DNA of 64,000 nt from Ambrosia x helenae (Eukaryota > Streptophyta > Magnoliopsida > Asterales > Asteraceae). The position numbers and the translations under genes were made by a program. Of this stretch, positions 1-11,134 are shown in pieces; positions within the stretch are counted from its first letter, which is position 1; every line of letters starts with the position of its first letter. The notes under the pieces are model-generated. The model did no database searches. It was not told the DNA's origin and saw only the letters and a program-made list of their open reading frames with translations. Location: the NCBI GenBank assembly GCA_030844895.1, contig CM061229.1:495162-559161 (forward strand), read 5' to 3'.

Positions 1-164
1 GCCCATGTATAAAGAATGTCAATATCTTTGAAGTTTACAGATCAATTGAATGTAGATGTGTCAGATATAATGGTGTAAACAACGGCAATAGGCATGCTAT
101 ATGGACGTACGTACCAAAGTACTTTAAATCAAAAAAAAAAAAAAAAATGATAATATAGGATAAT

Positions 165-1359
165 GAGTCAATTACTATTTGCATCTCTCAGTTTTAATGG
201 TTTTAACTAGTTGAATCTAAAATCAAATTTTGTAACGATATGAGCCTCTGGTGGGTAATTCTTTAACCATCTAAGTCCAAATTAATAATGTCGTTAGACT
301 ATTCTGTTAACTACAAGGGTATTTTGGTCATTTTACACTAAGGTACCTATTTATTATTATTAATAATTTATCATCTCTTTCTTCATTCTCATTCTCTCAA
401 CTCACCACCACCTTCACCACCACCACCGCCATCCACACTGCACTTCCACCACCGTCATCCAAACTACACTTCCACCACCGCACCACCACTACACCTTTGC
501 CGTCGCACTTCCACCATAAGTATCCACCCTCGAAACCCCTATCTTGCAACCATGAGCAACCAAACCTCAACCGAGAACAACCACCCTGGAATCCCTCAAC
601 AACCCCTTTGTTTCCCATCCCACAACTGAAATGACCTTAGATCCAGTGATCCGGATATGTTTATGAACTGTAACCCACAAAATAGCATCTTAAACCTAAC
701 ACCCATCCCACCACCACCACCATCGCACCTCTGCACCACCACCACCGCACCTCTACACCACCACCAGACCTCAGCCCCAAAACCCTAATCCCCAAAACCC
801 ATCAGCTCCACCGACCAACAACTTGCTACCATACTCAACCGCTAGTGACGTCATTTAAACCATCAATGTTTCACTAGATCTGAACAACCGCAATGGTGGT
901 TCTCTCTTTCACATACACACAAACACACCAGATTTGGCAAAGATGCTTGGGATGTTGGAGATGGAAGTGGTGGTTATAGGATTCGAAGAGATAGTGGTGG
1001 TTTTCGACGGTGGTTGTTGAAGGTGGCTACAAATGGGAAGATGGTGGTGTATGCTGGTGGTAGGTGGATGGTGTATGCAAACATGTGAGTATGTATGTTT
1101 ATAGATGTGTGTATAGTTATTATATGTATTTAATATATATTTAATAATAAGTATTATACTTACGTTTTATATTGAATTATAAGAGTACTTTGGTCATTTC
1201 ACAAAAAAATAACTGAGAAATCTAACCCAATTAGTAAAGTGGACTCAAATGATTACATAATTACCCACCATGGACTCAAATCAAATTGTTAAAAATTGTG
1301 AATTTGAACTCAACTAGTTAAAACCACTAAAACTCAGGGACGCAAATAGTAATTCACTC
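165..1359. mobile_element. Mutator-like element with long terminal inverted repeats (MULE-1)
   Basis: The two ends are inverted repeats of roughly 170 bp. The left end begins GAGTCAATTACTATTTGC, and the reverse complement of the right end begins GAGTGAATTACTATTTGC. The element is flanked by a 9-bp duplication with one mismatch: TAGGATAAT at 156-164 and TAGAATAAT at 1360-1368. A 9-bp duplication plus long inverted repeats is the Mutator-like pattern. The interior holds C- and CAC-rich sequence on the left (about 400-850) and GTGGTGG-rich sequence on the right (about 950-1080). I see no transposase, so it is non-autonomous. The interior may be captured host sequence, but I cannot name a source gene. 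Confidence 0.8.
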
Positions 1360-2042
1360 TAGAATAATTATGTATAGATTCTATCACTACAACGAGCTCC
1401 ACCTTTAGCGGCGACCAATGTCGCCTCTAATGCTAGGCCTTTAGTGGCGACTATCGCTGCTATTGCTCACGCCTGCAAAAAAAACGTCGCTATTGACACG
1501 TGTCGCCCCTAAAGGTGGCACCGCTAATACCCTATTTCCACGTGGCATTACTTTTTGATTTTCTTCCACGTGGCATGCCACATGTCATCAAGCTATGTAA
1601 TCTGAGCTTCACATTTAGCAGCAACATGTCTCCGCTAAAGCCTAAAGGTCTTTTATTTCAGTTTAATACCCTTGTTTGTTGACAATCGCACAATCAAGCA
1701 AAATAAAACTAGAAAACTAAGCAACCATACCAAGATTTACATATATATACACATTATACGCCTAAAATCTTTGTCTAAACATACAAAGAAAACTAAGCAA
1801 ACATACCAAGATTTACAATCAAGCATAAACATTATAAATTGTACCATTCTTACAAATAAGCCTAAACATCTCCGTCTTCATCATCATCGCCACTATTGCC
1901 GCTACCGCCTTGATTTCCAAAGTTGGCAACATTTTGTCACTTGTAGAATTGACAAAACATTTGGAACATTTGCGCTTGGAGTTGAGGATTGGTCATCATC
2001 GCATTAAATGTTTCCTACAAATATATATATATATATATATAT

Positions 2043-2447
2043 AGGTTTAGGATCCTGTACAAAGTACATTTTTCGTGAGAAGGACTAAGAATTAACATGT
2101 AGACATCATGTTTTGGATTTAGGAATGATGTTTTAGGTTGTTATAACTTGAAAAACACCAAACACAACAATCTAAAACACAATACAATGTATTATAGTCA
2201 TTAAATTTAAAAAACATCTAAAACACACTACTTAACGCTTAAAACACACTGCTAATGTTCTTAGCATGGTGTTTTAAGTTTTAAGCCTAAAATACATTGT
2301 TTTCGGTTTTTTAATTGTTATGTTTGGTGTTTTTATAGGCAAAACAATTCAAAACATCACGACTAAGTTCAAAAATTGATGCCTAAGTATCAATTTTTAA
2401 TACTTCTCACACTTCTCACAAAAAAAAACACTTTGTACATGATCTTG

Positions 2448-2453
<6 letters not shown>
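2043..2453. mobile_element. Inverted-repeat MITE inside the CACTA element
   Basis: The left end reads GGTTTAGGATCCTGTACAAAG, and the reverse complement of the right end reads AGGGTCAAGATCATGTACAAAG (shown in part; the shared core is GTACAAAGT). Both ends abut (AT)n tracts, which hide the target duplication. The ends and the length (about 411 bp) resemble the element at 35421-35828 (408 bp), which has a 10-bp duplication; I infer the same Mutator-like MITE family. The interior is AT-rich with repeated AAAACAC words and no coding potential. Confidence 0.55.
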
Positions 2454-2489
<36 letters not shown>

Positions 2490-2492
<3 letters not shown>

Positions 2493-2880
2493 AATTGGTC
2501 AAATAATAACATTTAAACTACAGATATATACCAAATGGGTCAAATATCCTATTTACTAAACATATATATACCAAATGGGTCAACTATCAACAAATAAACT
2601 ACAAACATATACCAAATGTGTCAAATATCAACATTTAGCAAACATATATACACCAATTGGGTCAAACTATAAACATATACTAAATGGGTCAACTATCAAC
2701 ATTAAAACTACAAATATATATCAAAGGGGCCAAATATTAACATTTAAACTACAAATATATATCAAATAGGTCAACTATCAACAAATAAATTACAAATATA
2801 TACCAAACGGGTCAAATATCCTATTCACTAAACATATTTATACCAAACGGGTCAAATATTAACATTTAAACTACAAAGAC
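2490..2880. repeat. Tandem repeat of about 40 bp, 10 degenerate copies
   Basis: The phrase ACCAAATGGGTCAAATATCAAC, shown here as its core AAATGGGTCAAATATC, recurs about ten times. Copies start near 2490, 2531, 2570, 2611, 2652, 2679, 2721, 2761, 2801 and 2842, joined by AT-rich linkers such as TTTAAACTACAAATATAT. The array lies between the CACTA end and the Transposase_24-like gene. It probably belongs to the CACTA element, since this class often has subterminal or intronic repeat arrays. Confidence 0.75.
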
Positions 2881-3139
2881 TTACTGGTGTTAGTTGTGGT
2901 TGCGTTGGTGTAAAATGTGGAAGGTTTTCTCTCCGATAAGGCATAGGCCCAATCTCACGAACATGTCCGCGACGTCTACCCTACACAGCTTCAAATATAC
3001 CAACCTTATACAACCGTTAAGAGCTGTTTCCTCCCCTTTCTTCTTCTTCTTCTTCTTCTTCGGCGATCCGTTGAGTTTCAGACTCAAATTGTGCCTTTAA
3101 CCTATACTGTATTTTACAAACGTGATTTAATAGAATTAC

Positions 3140-3181
<42 letters not shown>

Positions 3182-3341
3182 CTGTATATATATATCTATA
3201 TATAAAATAGAATATAAATAAATGCTTACATAGTTCTATTCATTCTAACGCTATCAAACATCCCTTACCTTCCTGTATGTCCCGAATAGTATGCTTCATA
3301 CCGTTTGATGTCCTGTTTAGCATTAAAAGTTAAAAAAAACA

Positions 3342-4020
3342 TTATCGTCTATGTATATGTGTGTATACCTTTTTGTGATAGTGAGTGGCAAAAGAGCTTA
3401 TTCCACCTCGGTATGTGCACGTTTGTTTTTTGCGGACGACTTTGTTAGTTTCAGACTTCTTCATATGTTTTGGATTGCATAAGTGATCAACAGCCCGAAG
3501 CCTGTTTTCAGGTTTCATACCTTTAGGGGGACGTTGCCTTGCTCCCTCCATATCATCATAACCTCCCACTTCAGTCAAAAAATATCTCTTTGCATCGGCT
3601 TTGCGGTCTTTGTACCGCTTTTGGAGAGTCGCCACAATGCCTCTTCTTTTTTTAAAGGACACAATGAGATTTTCGTCAAAATTCTTCAAATTGAACTCAG
3701 TCTAATAATTAAATAAAACAAGCTAATCAAGTAGAAAAAAATCAACAAAAAAACATATGGAATATATATTTACAAATCACTGACCGACATAAACTCAAAT
3801 AACTTTTTTCTATCAACGGCAGCAACATTCTTCCAACCTTCCACATCTAATGGAGCTTCACGCCAGATATACATTGCCGCCTCCCATGTGAAAAGGTTAC
3901 CAAGGTGGCCTATAGGCATGTAGGTGGCCTTTTCATCAAATGTTATGTCAGCCGGGCGACTTATATCTCTAATATGTTTTCTTAAGGCAAGGTTTTTTTA
4001 CCTTGCCTCGCGTTTTCCTC
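3342..4020 (-). pseudogene. CACTA-associated Transposase_24-like protein, fragment in two exons
   Basis: On the minus strand, an upstream exon (about 3780-4010) reads DISRPADITFDEKATYMPIG then LGNLFTWEAAMYIWREAP. A downstream exon (3342 to about 3712) reads VSFKKRRGIVATLQKRYKDR, later RAVDHLCNPKHMKKSETNK and QTCTYRGGISSFATH. The basic K/R-rich centre followed by a conserved S-F-A block matches the plant Transposase_24 (Ptta/En/Spm) proteins, which are encoded next to TNP2 in CACTA elements and are thought to help bind subterminal DNA. The intron (about 3713-3779) has a plausible acceptor. I find no convincing start codon and the N-terminus is missing. The domain assignment is by eye. Confidence 0.6.
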
Positions 4021-4436
4021 GAGGGGGGGGCTGCAATTAGAGGTGAAAATTATTAGTCACATTATTTGAATTGAAAAAGAAGTAAAAATAGTAAACATTA
4101 ATGACCTGTAACACTTACCACCGTCTACCTGGTGCCTGTGTCACCAATCATCACCACCGCCACTAGGTGGTGGCGCCGCCCGTGCACCGTCTCCGCCATG
4201 GCCGACGCCCATGATATCGGTCATCAAGTAAAGAATCACAGCCCAAACTGATATCATCATGTCCTGCAATTAGAAATAAAAATTATTAGTCACATTATTA
4301 TTATTATTATATGTAATAAATGAAGTAAAAATAGTAAACATTGATTTATTATAATAAATGAAATCATCAAAAAATACTATTTTTAATCAAACTCCATGCA
4401 AGATACTTCTATTTCTCTCTCGGACGCTTCCATGTC

Positions 4437-5465
4437 TTAATCGGGATCGTCCTCGTCATAATATGTCCCTTCATCAGCAACTTCATTGTCATTATTGTTC
4501 GGGGCATCAACTTCCATTACATTCTCACCCTCAGTATCATGAGAAGACATGTTTTGAAAGTGTTGGTGAAAGTCAATAAAAAGGCCAATATTAGATGATG
4601 AGTTATTGTGAACGAAGTCAAGATCCTCGCCTAACTCAGTGTCAACATTTTGAACATTCTCGAGTTGTGGTGGTCGATCCCAAATTCTCCGGTGATTAAC
4701 GTTTTCGATGACCCACCTATGTTTATTATTTTGGTTTCCTCGAGATGGTTCTTGGATGTAGAACACTTGTTTGACTTGTCGTGCAAATATGAGCTGATCT
4801 TCTTTGTCACATTCGTGTTCTATGCTGATACTGGTGATATTATTTTCACATGTAACACCCACTAGAGTATTGTACCACTTGCATCGAAATAGGACAGTTT
4901 TATACCCATTTGGAAAACTGATCTCAATAATCTCTTCTAATACACCGTAATATTTCTCACTGTTCTCTCCATCCACCATAACCCCTAAGTTTTGCATTAC
5001 ACGTTGTTCATCACGTGAAGCCATCATAAACCTAACACCGTTGACTATGCAACCGGTGTAAGTCTTAGCCATTAATTGCACACCAAATGAAAGAGCATAT
5101 AACTCTGGGTGGAATTCTGAAGAACTTTCTGTTTTCATCTTATAGACCTAACAATTCAAAATAATACTATTTGTTATATATATTCATTACATAACAAATA
5201 TATAGTAACAAGTGTTATATATGTATTACCTTATGTTGAAACCAAATCAGAAATTTAATTTTAATATAATCATGGAGATGTGTAGATTTGAATTCACTAC
5301 ATTGAAGAAAAATATATAAAAGCAAGAAAATTAGTCTTAATTATATCTTTGGGATGTCCGGAAAATATATAAAGGATAGGAGCACTTACTTCATATAGCA
5401 CCTGACTTCTTCACAATTATCGAGGACAAACCATTCTATCTTGAGTTGGTCGTAAACTGAAAGTA
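4437..5465 (-). pseudogene. TNP2-like CACTA transposase, C-terminal part with DUF4216
   Basis: The minus-strand reading frame of 233 codons (4437-5138) contains YYGVLEEIIEISFPNGYKTV followed by LFRCKWYNTL. This is the hallmark of the DUF4216 domain at the C-terminus of TNP2-type CACTA transposases. Further on, ARQVKQVFYIQEPS fits the same domain, and the tail is acidic (DNEVADEGTYYDEDD). An upstream exon (about 5393-5465) encodes VYDQLKIEWFVLDNCEEVR, the usual segment just N-terminal to DUF4216. The catalytic Transposase_21 domain that should precede it is absent. The fragment therefore cannot mobilise anything, though the family normally cuts and pastes CACTA elements. Truncated remnant. Confidence 0.8.
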
Positions 5466-5499
5466 GCTTGTCATTCGTTGCACTGGTCAGGTTTCATTA

Positions 5500-6520
5500 G
5501 GACTCAAACACCCAAAAATTTCTTTTTTCTACAATGACATCCTCATTTCTCTCAGGCTGATTGAGCTTATGGTAAGGGGTTAAACATGCTTCCACAAATC
5601 AGATCCTTGGCTAGAATGAATGACTTCCTGATGATTGGAGACCTGAAACACACAATATACCGATGTGGGGCGACCGCCTCGAATCCGGAGGAATCTACTT
5701 AGCAGACACAAAAACGTTATCGGCCTTTAGTGTGTTCTTCAGGGGTTTCTGAATGGCCTATCCAAGGAGACGAAGTGCTCCTTAAATAGGTTCCACACGG
5801 GCCTCAACATCTACCCTTAACTTATCCAATGGGCCCGGACCCAGTTAAGGGCTTGCCTCCACATCGGCCCAAGATTAGGCCCGATATGACAATATATTCG
5901 ACAGGTAGTAAATCGTAGAGAGTGTTCGTACCGTTTCCTCTGACGTGGCATCGTATGATTGGTCACAGGTCTGGTCGAGTATGATTGGCTGCTGAGTGTA
6001 CTGTTGTCTCCTCTGCAGCCTCTCGTTAGTGGAGAGCTTTGTTGAGGTGGTCCCCTGCCCTTTCATTGGCTGCTGCGTGCAGGGATTGTACTTTTTGTCC
6101 CATGCGGGTTTATCCGGGACACGTTTAATCCTCCTGCTTGTTGATCGTGCAGCATGCTCCTTGCCACACGTCGTTGTATTTTGATTGGCTCGTACCATAT
6201 TGTACGAACGTGTTTCGTTTCACCACGTGCCGCCTTAGCGGCTTCACCCTTTGAGGCGAAGCCGTCACTGATAGCATGCCCGCCATGTGACGGGCACGCT
6301 ATTCCGATCTTTGGATTAATCTACTGGTGTCTTTTGGGCTTACTGGCCCTATTCCGATCTTTGGGCCCAAAGCCCGGGTAGGGGCCCACGTAAATTTGGG
6401 TCCCTACCCCTTCAATACCTTATACATTTACTCTCCTCAACTTCACTTAGATATCACATCACCCATTTTTCCCCATTTCACTTCACTTCACCGAAAGAAA
6501 TTGGTTTAATTCCGTTAACT
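5500..6520. other. GC-richer unclassified block, possible LTR or promoter-like sequence
   Basis: The block is richer in GC than its surroundings. It contains repeated words (ATTCCGATCTTTGG near 6302 and 6351), a TATA-like CTTAAATAGG near 5782, and runs such as GGGCCCAAAGCCCGGG. Short open frames occur on both strands, but none resembles a known protein. It could be a solo LTR or an unrecognised transposon, but I find no matching terminal pair. Between 6521 and 6900 I see only AT-rich non-coding sequence. Confidence 0.3.
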
Positions 6521-6908
6521 TTACATAACCATACTTTATAGTGGTTTTTGGTTTAAAAAAGGAATACAATTAATTTAGTTTCTTAAAATCCTGTTCACAT
6601 GTTAATAAATAACATCTTTAACGTCCCTTGACACAAGAAGGGGGTAGTATGCAATGCCGGTTAACATGTTATGTCACACTTAATGCCCTAAATGTTATCG
6701 TACATCCTATGACCAATTGGAAAGTGGAGAGAATCGACGAACCATATTAACGAAAATCGTTGTTAGTTCTTGGCAAACTACACTTCAAGTTTGAATAGTT
6801 TAGTTCAGGCAAGTTTTTTTATTAACATTTTCATAGTAAAACTCAAAAAATTATAGACATGCACAACTGTAGTTTTGGCCAAGTTACATTATATCATACA
6901 CAGGAGGC

Positions 6909-7475
6909 TAGGACTGCAAACGAACCGAACGAACACGAACAAGGCTTTGTTCTTGTTCGTTTGTTAAGGAAATCATGCGTTCACGAACAGTTCATGAACA
7001 CTTGTCGAACGAGATTTTTTGTTCGTGTTCGTTCGTTAAGAAAACACTTGTGTTCGTGTTCGTTTGTTAATTTTGTTCATGAACACAAGCGAACACAAAG
7101 AAATGTTCATGAATAGAAACAAACACAAATGAACATATATTAACTTTGGAATAAGATATAATTCTTAAGACATCAGCTAGATCCACCCAAAATATAACTA
7201 AATTATCCAAACATATTTACTTCACATATATTATTTATTTGGGTAAATAAAAGAAAATAAAAATTATAAACCCTATTAAACTATCGAACATAAACGAACA
7301 CGTTACCGAACGTTCACGAACGTAAACGAACGAACGCGGGTTCTGTTCATGTTCGTTCGTTTAACTAAACGAACAAATTTTTTTGTTCGTATTCGTTCAT
7401 TTATTAAACGAACGAACTTCCCGCCGAAACGGTTCATGAACTGTTCGCTGAAAATTCAGTTCGTTTGCAGCCCTA
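6909..7475. mobile_element. hAT-type MITE with perfect 8-bp duplication
   Basis: The terminal inverted repeats are TAGGACTGCAAACGAAC (left) and TAGGGCTGCAAACGAAC (right, reverse complement). The flanks are the exact 8-bp duplication CAGGAGGC at 6901-6908 and 7476-7483, the hAT hallmark. The interior is built from repeated CGTTCGTGTTCG / CGAACACGAAC words in both orientations, so the element can fold on itself. The 567-bp length and lack of coding sequence make it non-autonomous. Confidence 0.88.
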
Positions 7476-7483
7476 CAGGAGGC

Positions 7484-8239
7484 TACAAACCTCCATACCA
7501 TATTTTCTAGGCCATAAATCTCATCACGAAGCCAAAAACCTCTCTACAGATCTGCCCTCACATCTAAGGATTTTTTTCCTTAGAAACTAGCAAAGTCATT
7601 GGCCTTTTTCCTCTACGCGGCTTTCAGGTTAGCAAACTGTAGATATAAATTAACCGAATGGGTCAACATGTGATAGTGTTTTGCACAGATATTTTCGTGA
7701 CATAAATAAAAAAGCTCAACATTGTACAATGAATTGTATAAAGTGAGAAATGAAACTTTTTGATACAATTATTAAAAATAAAGTCACCTAATAACTTATA
7801 ATTTTAAAACTTTAAATAACTCCGTTATGTGTGTGTATATATATGATGATGATACTTCTTAGACTATCCGGTATGGTTACTCACTCCCGGATCTCCCTCA
7901 TCCTCTATCTCAGTGTCACCTAAGCTTCACATCATCACCCCACTCCCCTTACCCCCTCCATCCACTTGAATTCGAAACTTAATAAAAAAGGATTTACATC
8001 AGAGCCACCACCATTTATAAAATATTTGTAGAGGGCAATTTAGGTATTATTAAGAACACTATGACGTTGTTCATATGGTATTTACCGATTGAAAATATTC
8101 TGAGAAAAATAAATTAAGTAGATATTTCTAGCAAAACGGTTTACTTTTGAGTTATATAGAAAAACAAAATAGTAATTTAGGTTCAGTTGAATTGTAGAAA
8201 TGTAACACACCTAGGGTTTTATGATATTATCTTTAAATT
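7484..8239. other. No gene seen
   Basis: AT-rich sequence with scattered stops in all frames. A CT-rich stretch near 7870-7980 has no coding pattern. Nothing further could be supported. Confidence 0.5.
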
Positions 8240-8650
8240 ATTACTCGTTAGCTGATATCACTTCTAACTATTATTTTAACCACAAATACTCTAAACTTTA
8301 CACTTCTTCATCTGTGTCACCTCCAAACTAAAAAACACTAACTCAATTAGTTCTTTTGATGACGTGACATTTTTACCTATGTGTCATGCTGGCGTGGCAT
8401 TTTTCTCCTACGTGGCATGCTGACATGGCATTTTTTCCTTACATGGCAGGTTGACATGACATAAAATTTTCCTATATAGCATGCAGACATCAGCATATGC
8501 TACGTAGGAAAAAATGTCACGTCATCAAAAAAGTAACGGAGTTAGTGTTTGGTTAATTTTGAGGTGACATAACAAACAAAGTAAAGCTGGAAGTATTTTT
8601 AGTCAAAGTGATAGTACAAACTACGAAGTGATATTAGCAAATGAACAATA
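8240..8650. mobile_element. Inverted-repeat (foldback) element, unclassified
   Basis: The left arm (from about GCTGATATCACTTC at 8251) and right arm (GAAGTGATATTAGC ending near 8638) are inverted copies. They extend inward through TGTCACCTC / GAGGTGACA, AACACTAACTC / GAGTTAGTG and GATGACGTGACATTTTT / AAAAATGTCACGTCATC. The arms are about 180 bp each. The centre holds alternating ACGTGGCATGCTGACATGGCA-like words (shown in part). Exact borders and target duplication are unclear. I read it as a non-autonomous DNA transposon, possibly Mutator-like. Confidence 0.6.
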
Positions 8651-9083
8651 TAACTTCCTTATTTCAAAACTCGGTTTTATATAAAATCCTTTGGTTTCAT
8701 AATTTTAAAATGTTTTCCATTTTCCGTAGCAGGTATTTTATTTTGTTTTAATTATATTAAAGCTTTTTATAACACAAAAAGTATATATCGATCATTACAA
8801 AGAATTATAGTAAAAGAAAACTAATAATATAAGATTACAGTTTCAAAATGAAGACGAATTCTCATTCCTACACACACAAAACTGGTATTGTTTAACAGCA
8901 ATCCAATCTTAACACTAATCGACATTAATTACTGTTCATGTTATACGACTCAAATCTTTAATATCTTAAAAAGTAACATCATTTTAGATAGTGTTAGACA
9001 AAATGCCCTTTTATTATGAAGTCGTCATTAAGTTTTATATTTGGAAGGGTTAGTGACTCAACCTTTTACCGATTTGCCTTCTC
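8651..9083. other. No gene seen
   Basis: AT-rich spacer before the young LTR element. I see no coding pattern or repeat border. Confidence 0.5.
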
Positions 9084-9088
9084 GATTA

Positions 9089-10107
9089 TGTAGGAAATAG
9101 GGTTCACAATTTTATTAAATTAATAATAAAAAGAAATAATAACGATACTCTCGTTATTCGTAGGAAATAACATAGTACAATACCGATTACAAAACTAAAT
9201 GTAAATGAAAATAAAAACAAATACATATACCGAATCTTGATCCACGTCGAATACTTTACTAAACTTCAACCGAACCATCTTGTGTAGCACTCCGCTGCAA
9301 GAATAACAAACATGTTGTATACGGTTTTTGGTTGAGGATCGTGTTTGACACGGGGCCCTTAAAACAGATTCCGCGCCTCCTCTCAGACGGTCTGTCTCCC
9401 AGGGTACAACAACCGAAACAGTAGTCGTACTGCCGGAGATGGTCTTGAGCCCGAGATTCACCGGGTGTCTTTTATATTTTCCAGAAAAATATATATGAAG
9501 TTGTAGAGGTTTTATATGAGAAACTCATTCTCATCGTAAAAAAAAAACATTGAGTCCAAGACTCTATTTTATACACTAAATAAGATGAAACCCTGCTACC
9601 ATTAATCTTGTAATAAACAAGATTTTTAATGTAGTATTGAATTGCATTCAAATGGTTTTAAATGAATTTGAAGGAATCAACTTGAAACTTCCATTCCACT
9701 AATGACATGACTTGAAACATCAAGCCATTAACTCATTAGTTGGTGGACTAGTTTGACTGACTCGCAACCGAGTCTGGCTCCTAGACGGTGATGCACTAGT
9801 GTTTGGCTCAAGTTAAAAAATATACAAGGAGTGCTCCTCCTTATAAACTACTTCATGTTTTGTCACCCCACCAATGTGGGACAAAACTTAATCCATTTTC
9901 TCATCTTTGGTTGTTCCAACCTACAACTTTCAAGCTTCGATATCTCATTCATCTTAGCTCTATTTTGGACGTGGTTTGATTCGTTGTGATACTCTCACAA
10001 TATAGTACACAAACCCGGAAATAATTATTTATATATCACATATATAAATACATTTATTTTAGTCCAAAATTAGTGAAAAATTAATTTCCACTACCATTTT
10101 TCCAACA
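9089..10107 (-). repeat. 3' LTR of the young element
   Basis: 1019 bp, with the same sequence as the right LTR except for one substitution and one A-run base. On the minus strand it starts TGTTGGAAAAATGG and ends CCTATTTCCTACA, the usual TG...CA. Its TATA-like box (minus TATAAAATA) lies at 9565-9573. Confidence 0.92.
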
Positions 10108-10119
10108 ATCCCCCACATG
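10108..10119 (-). other. Polypurine tract of the young element
   Basis: On the minus strand, ATGTGGGGGAT sits directly before the TGTTGG start of the 3' LTR. This is the expected plus-strand primer site and fixes the orientation of the element. No canonical TGGTATCAGAGC primer-binding site follows the 5' LTR at 14193, so the tRNA primer is unknown. Confidence 0.75.
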
Positions 10120-11134
10120 AATGGAGATCGATTAAAAACACACAAATTTCCGATGTAACCTCGACGGTTGAGTCTTGCATAGGATAGGTGGGTGTAAGCC
10201 TTTGAACCTTCCCTTGTGAAGCATACTTAGCTTACTAGCTGTCAATATGAACTTGATGTCTTTGAATTGACGGCTGTTTGTGTAAACGACAATATACGTT
10301 CACACAAGACTCTCCCTAGCCTGGCCATCCCCTCATTATCGTGTCCAATAATGGTCATGGAACACTTTCCTGGTTCTGCGGGAGCTCTAGAAATTGTGCC
10401 CCACAATTTCATTCGAAGCGACCACACTTCTCTCCAACATAGGTGATCTTAAATCATTAAAAGCATTATGGTGTACTATGATTTACACTAATCATCAAAC
10501 CATATATTATGCTTAACCTCTCAACAATGTCACTGGATATTATAGGAATGGACTAGGATGTAATTAAACACCCTTTTATAGTTTAGGGGATATGTATATA
10601 ACCATATATACTAGCTTTATATATAAACATATATCTTAGCCATGCCCCACAGTGACTGCTCGTCGGTTCATGATTAAGTTGTCCTATTGAACCTAGATCT
10701 TGGGATCTCGAGTCAACTAGGTTAGGTTTCCCTCATGTCCCTTTTCTTTCACGGGCTTTAGTCTCATTCCATACAACTTCATCTCTTATCAACCATCAGG
10801 TTGTTGGATCCATCTTGCATTGAGATAAGTTGTTCTAACGTGTTCTTGACTCGCTGGTCAATTTGCCATCTTGTCAATTCGTAAGACTTATAACATGGGA
10901 TCTAAACATAGATCTAGTTATTGTAGTAGGATAGGTAGGTGTTACCCTTTGAACCTTCCTTTTCGTCTTTAGAATGACATGAAACTCAATTCATGGCTAA
11001 ACACGTTTTCATGCCTTTGGTGATGTGATTCAAAGTTAGCTAGACTTTGAATCTTACCAATTGGCATTTGAGTCCAATCAACTCGATTGACAGACTCCAT
11101 TTTCAAATGCAAGCCACCCCCACATTTAAGTGTA
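10120..11134 (-). other. Non-coding 3' part of the young element's interior
   Basis: About 1 kb without a sustained reading frame or a recognised protein on either strand. It includes a repeated phrase, TAGGATAGGTGGGTGTAAGCC near 10180 and TAGGATAGGTAGGTGTTACCC near 10930 (shown in part as GGTAGGTGT), each followed by CTTTGAACCTTCC. These two related blocks of about 40 bp may be functional 3' leader repeats or remnants of an internal duplication. Confidence 0.5.

Larger units (their letters stand above)
1385..5500 (-). mobile_element. Decayed CACTA (En/Spm) transposon, right side truncated
   Basis: The left border carries the CACTA terminus CACTACAACGAGC at 1385. It is followed by subterminal GC-rich motifs of the TTAGCGGCGAC / GTCGC type out to about 1660. 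The minus strand then encodes two proteins typical of these elements: a Transposase_24-like protein (3.3-4.0 kb) and the C-terminal DUF4216 part of the TNP2 transposase (4.4-5.5 kb). The catalytic core of TNP2 and the right terminus (expected ...TTGTAGTG) are not seen, so the element seems cut near 5.5 kb; that border is approximate. A MITE (2043-2453) and a tandem repeat (2490-2880) lie in its non-coding 3' part. Confidence 0.75.

Noticed and set aside
397..618. Gly/Val/Trp-rich minus-strand frame inside MULE-1.
   Set aside because: It arises from CCACCACC repeats; no domain or splice context.
2890..3100. Overlapping frames on both strands with poly-Lys and poly-Phe.
   Set aside because: They are produced by a (TTC)n tract and have no protein-like sequence.
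9195..9461. 88-codon frame present in both LTRs considered as a host gene.
   Set aside because: It is duplicated only because it lies in the LTR; kept only as a possible leader ORF.
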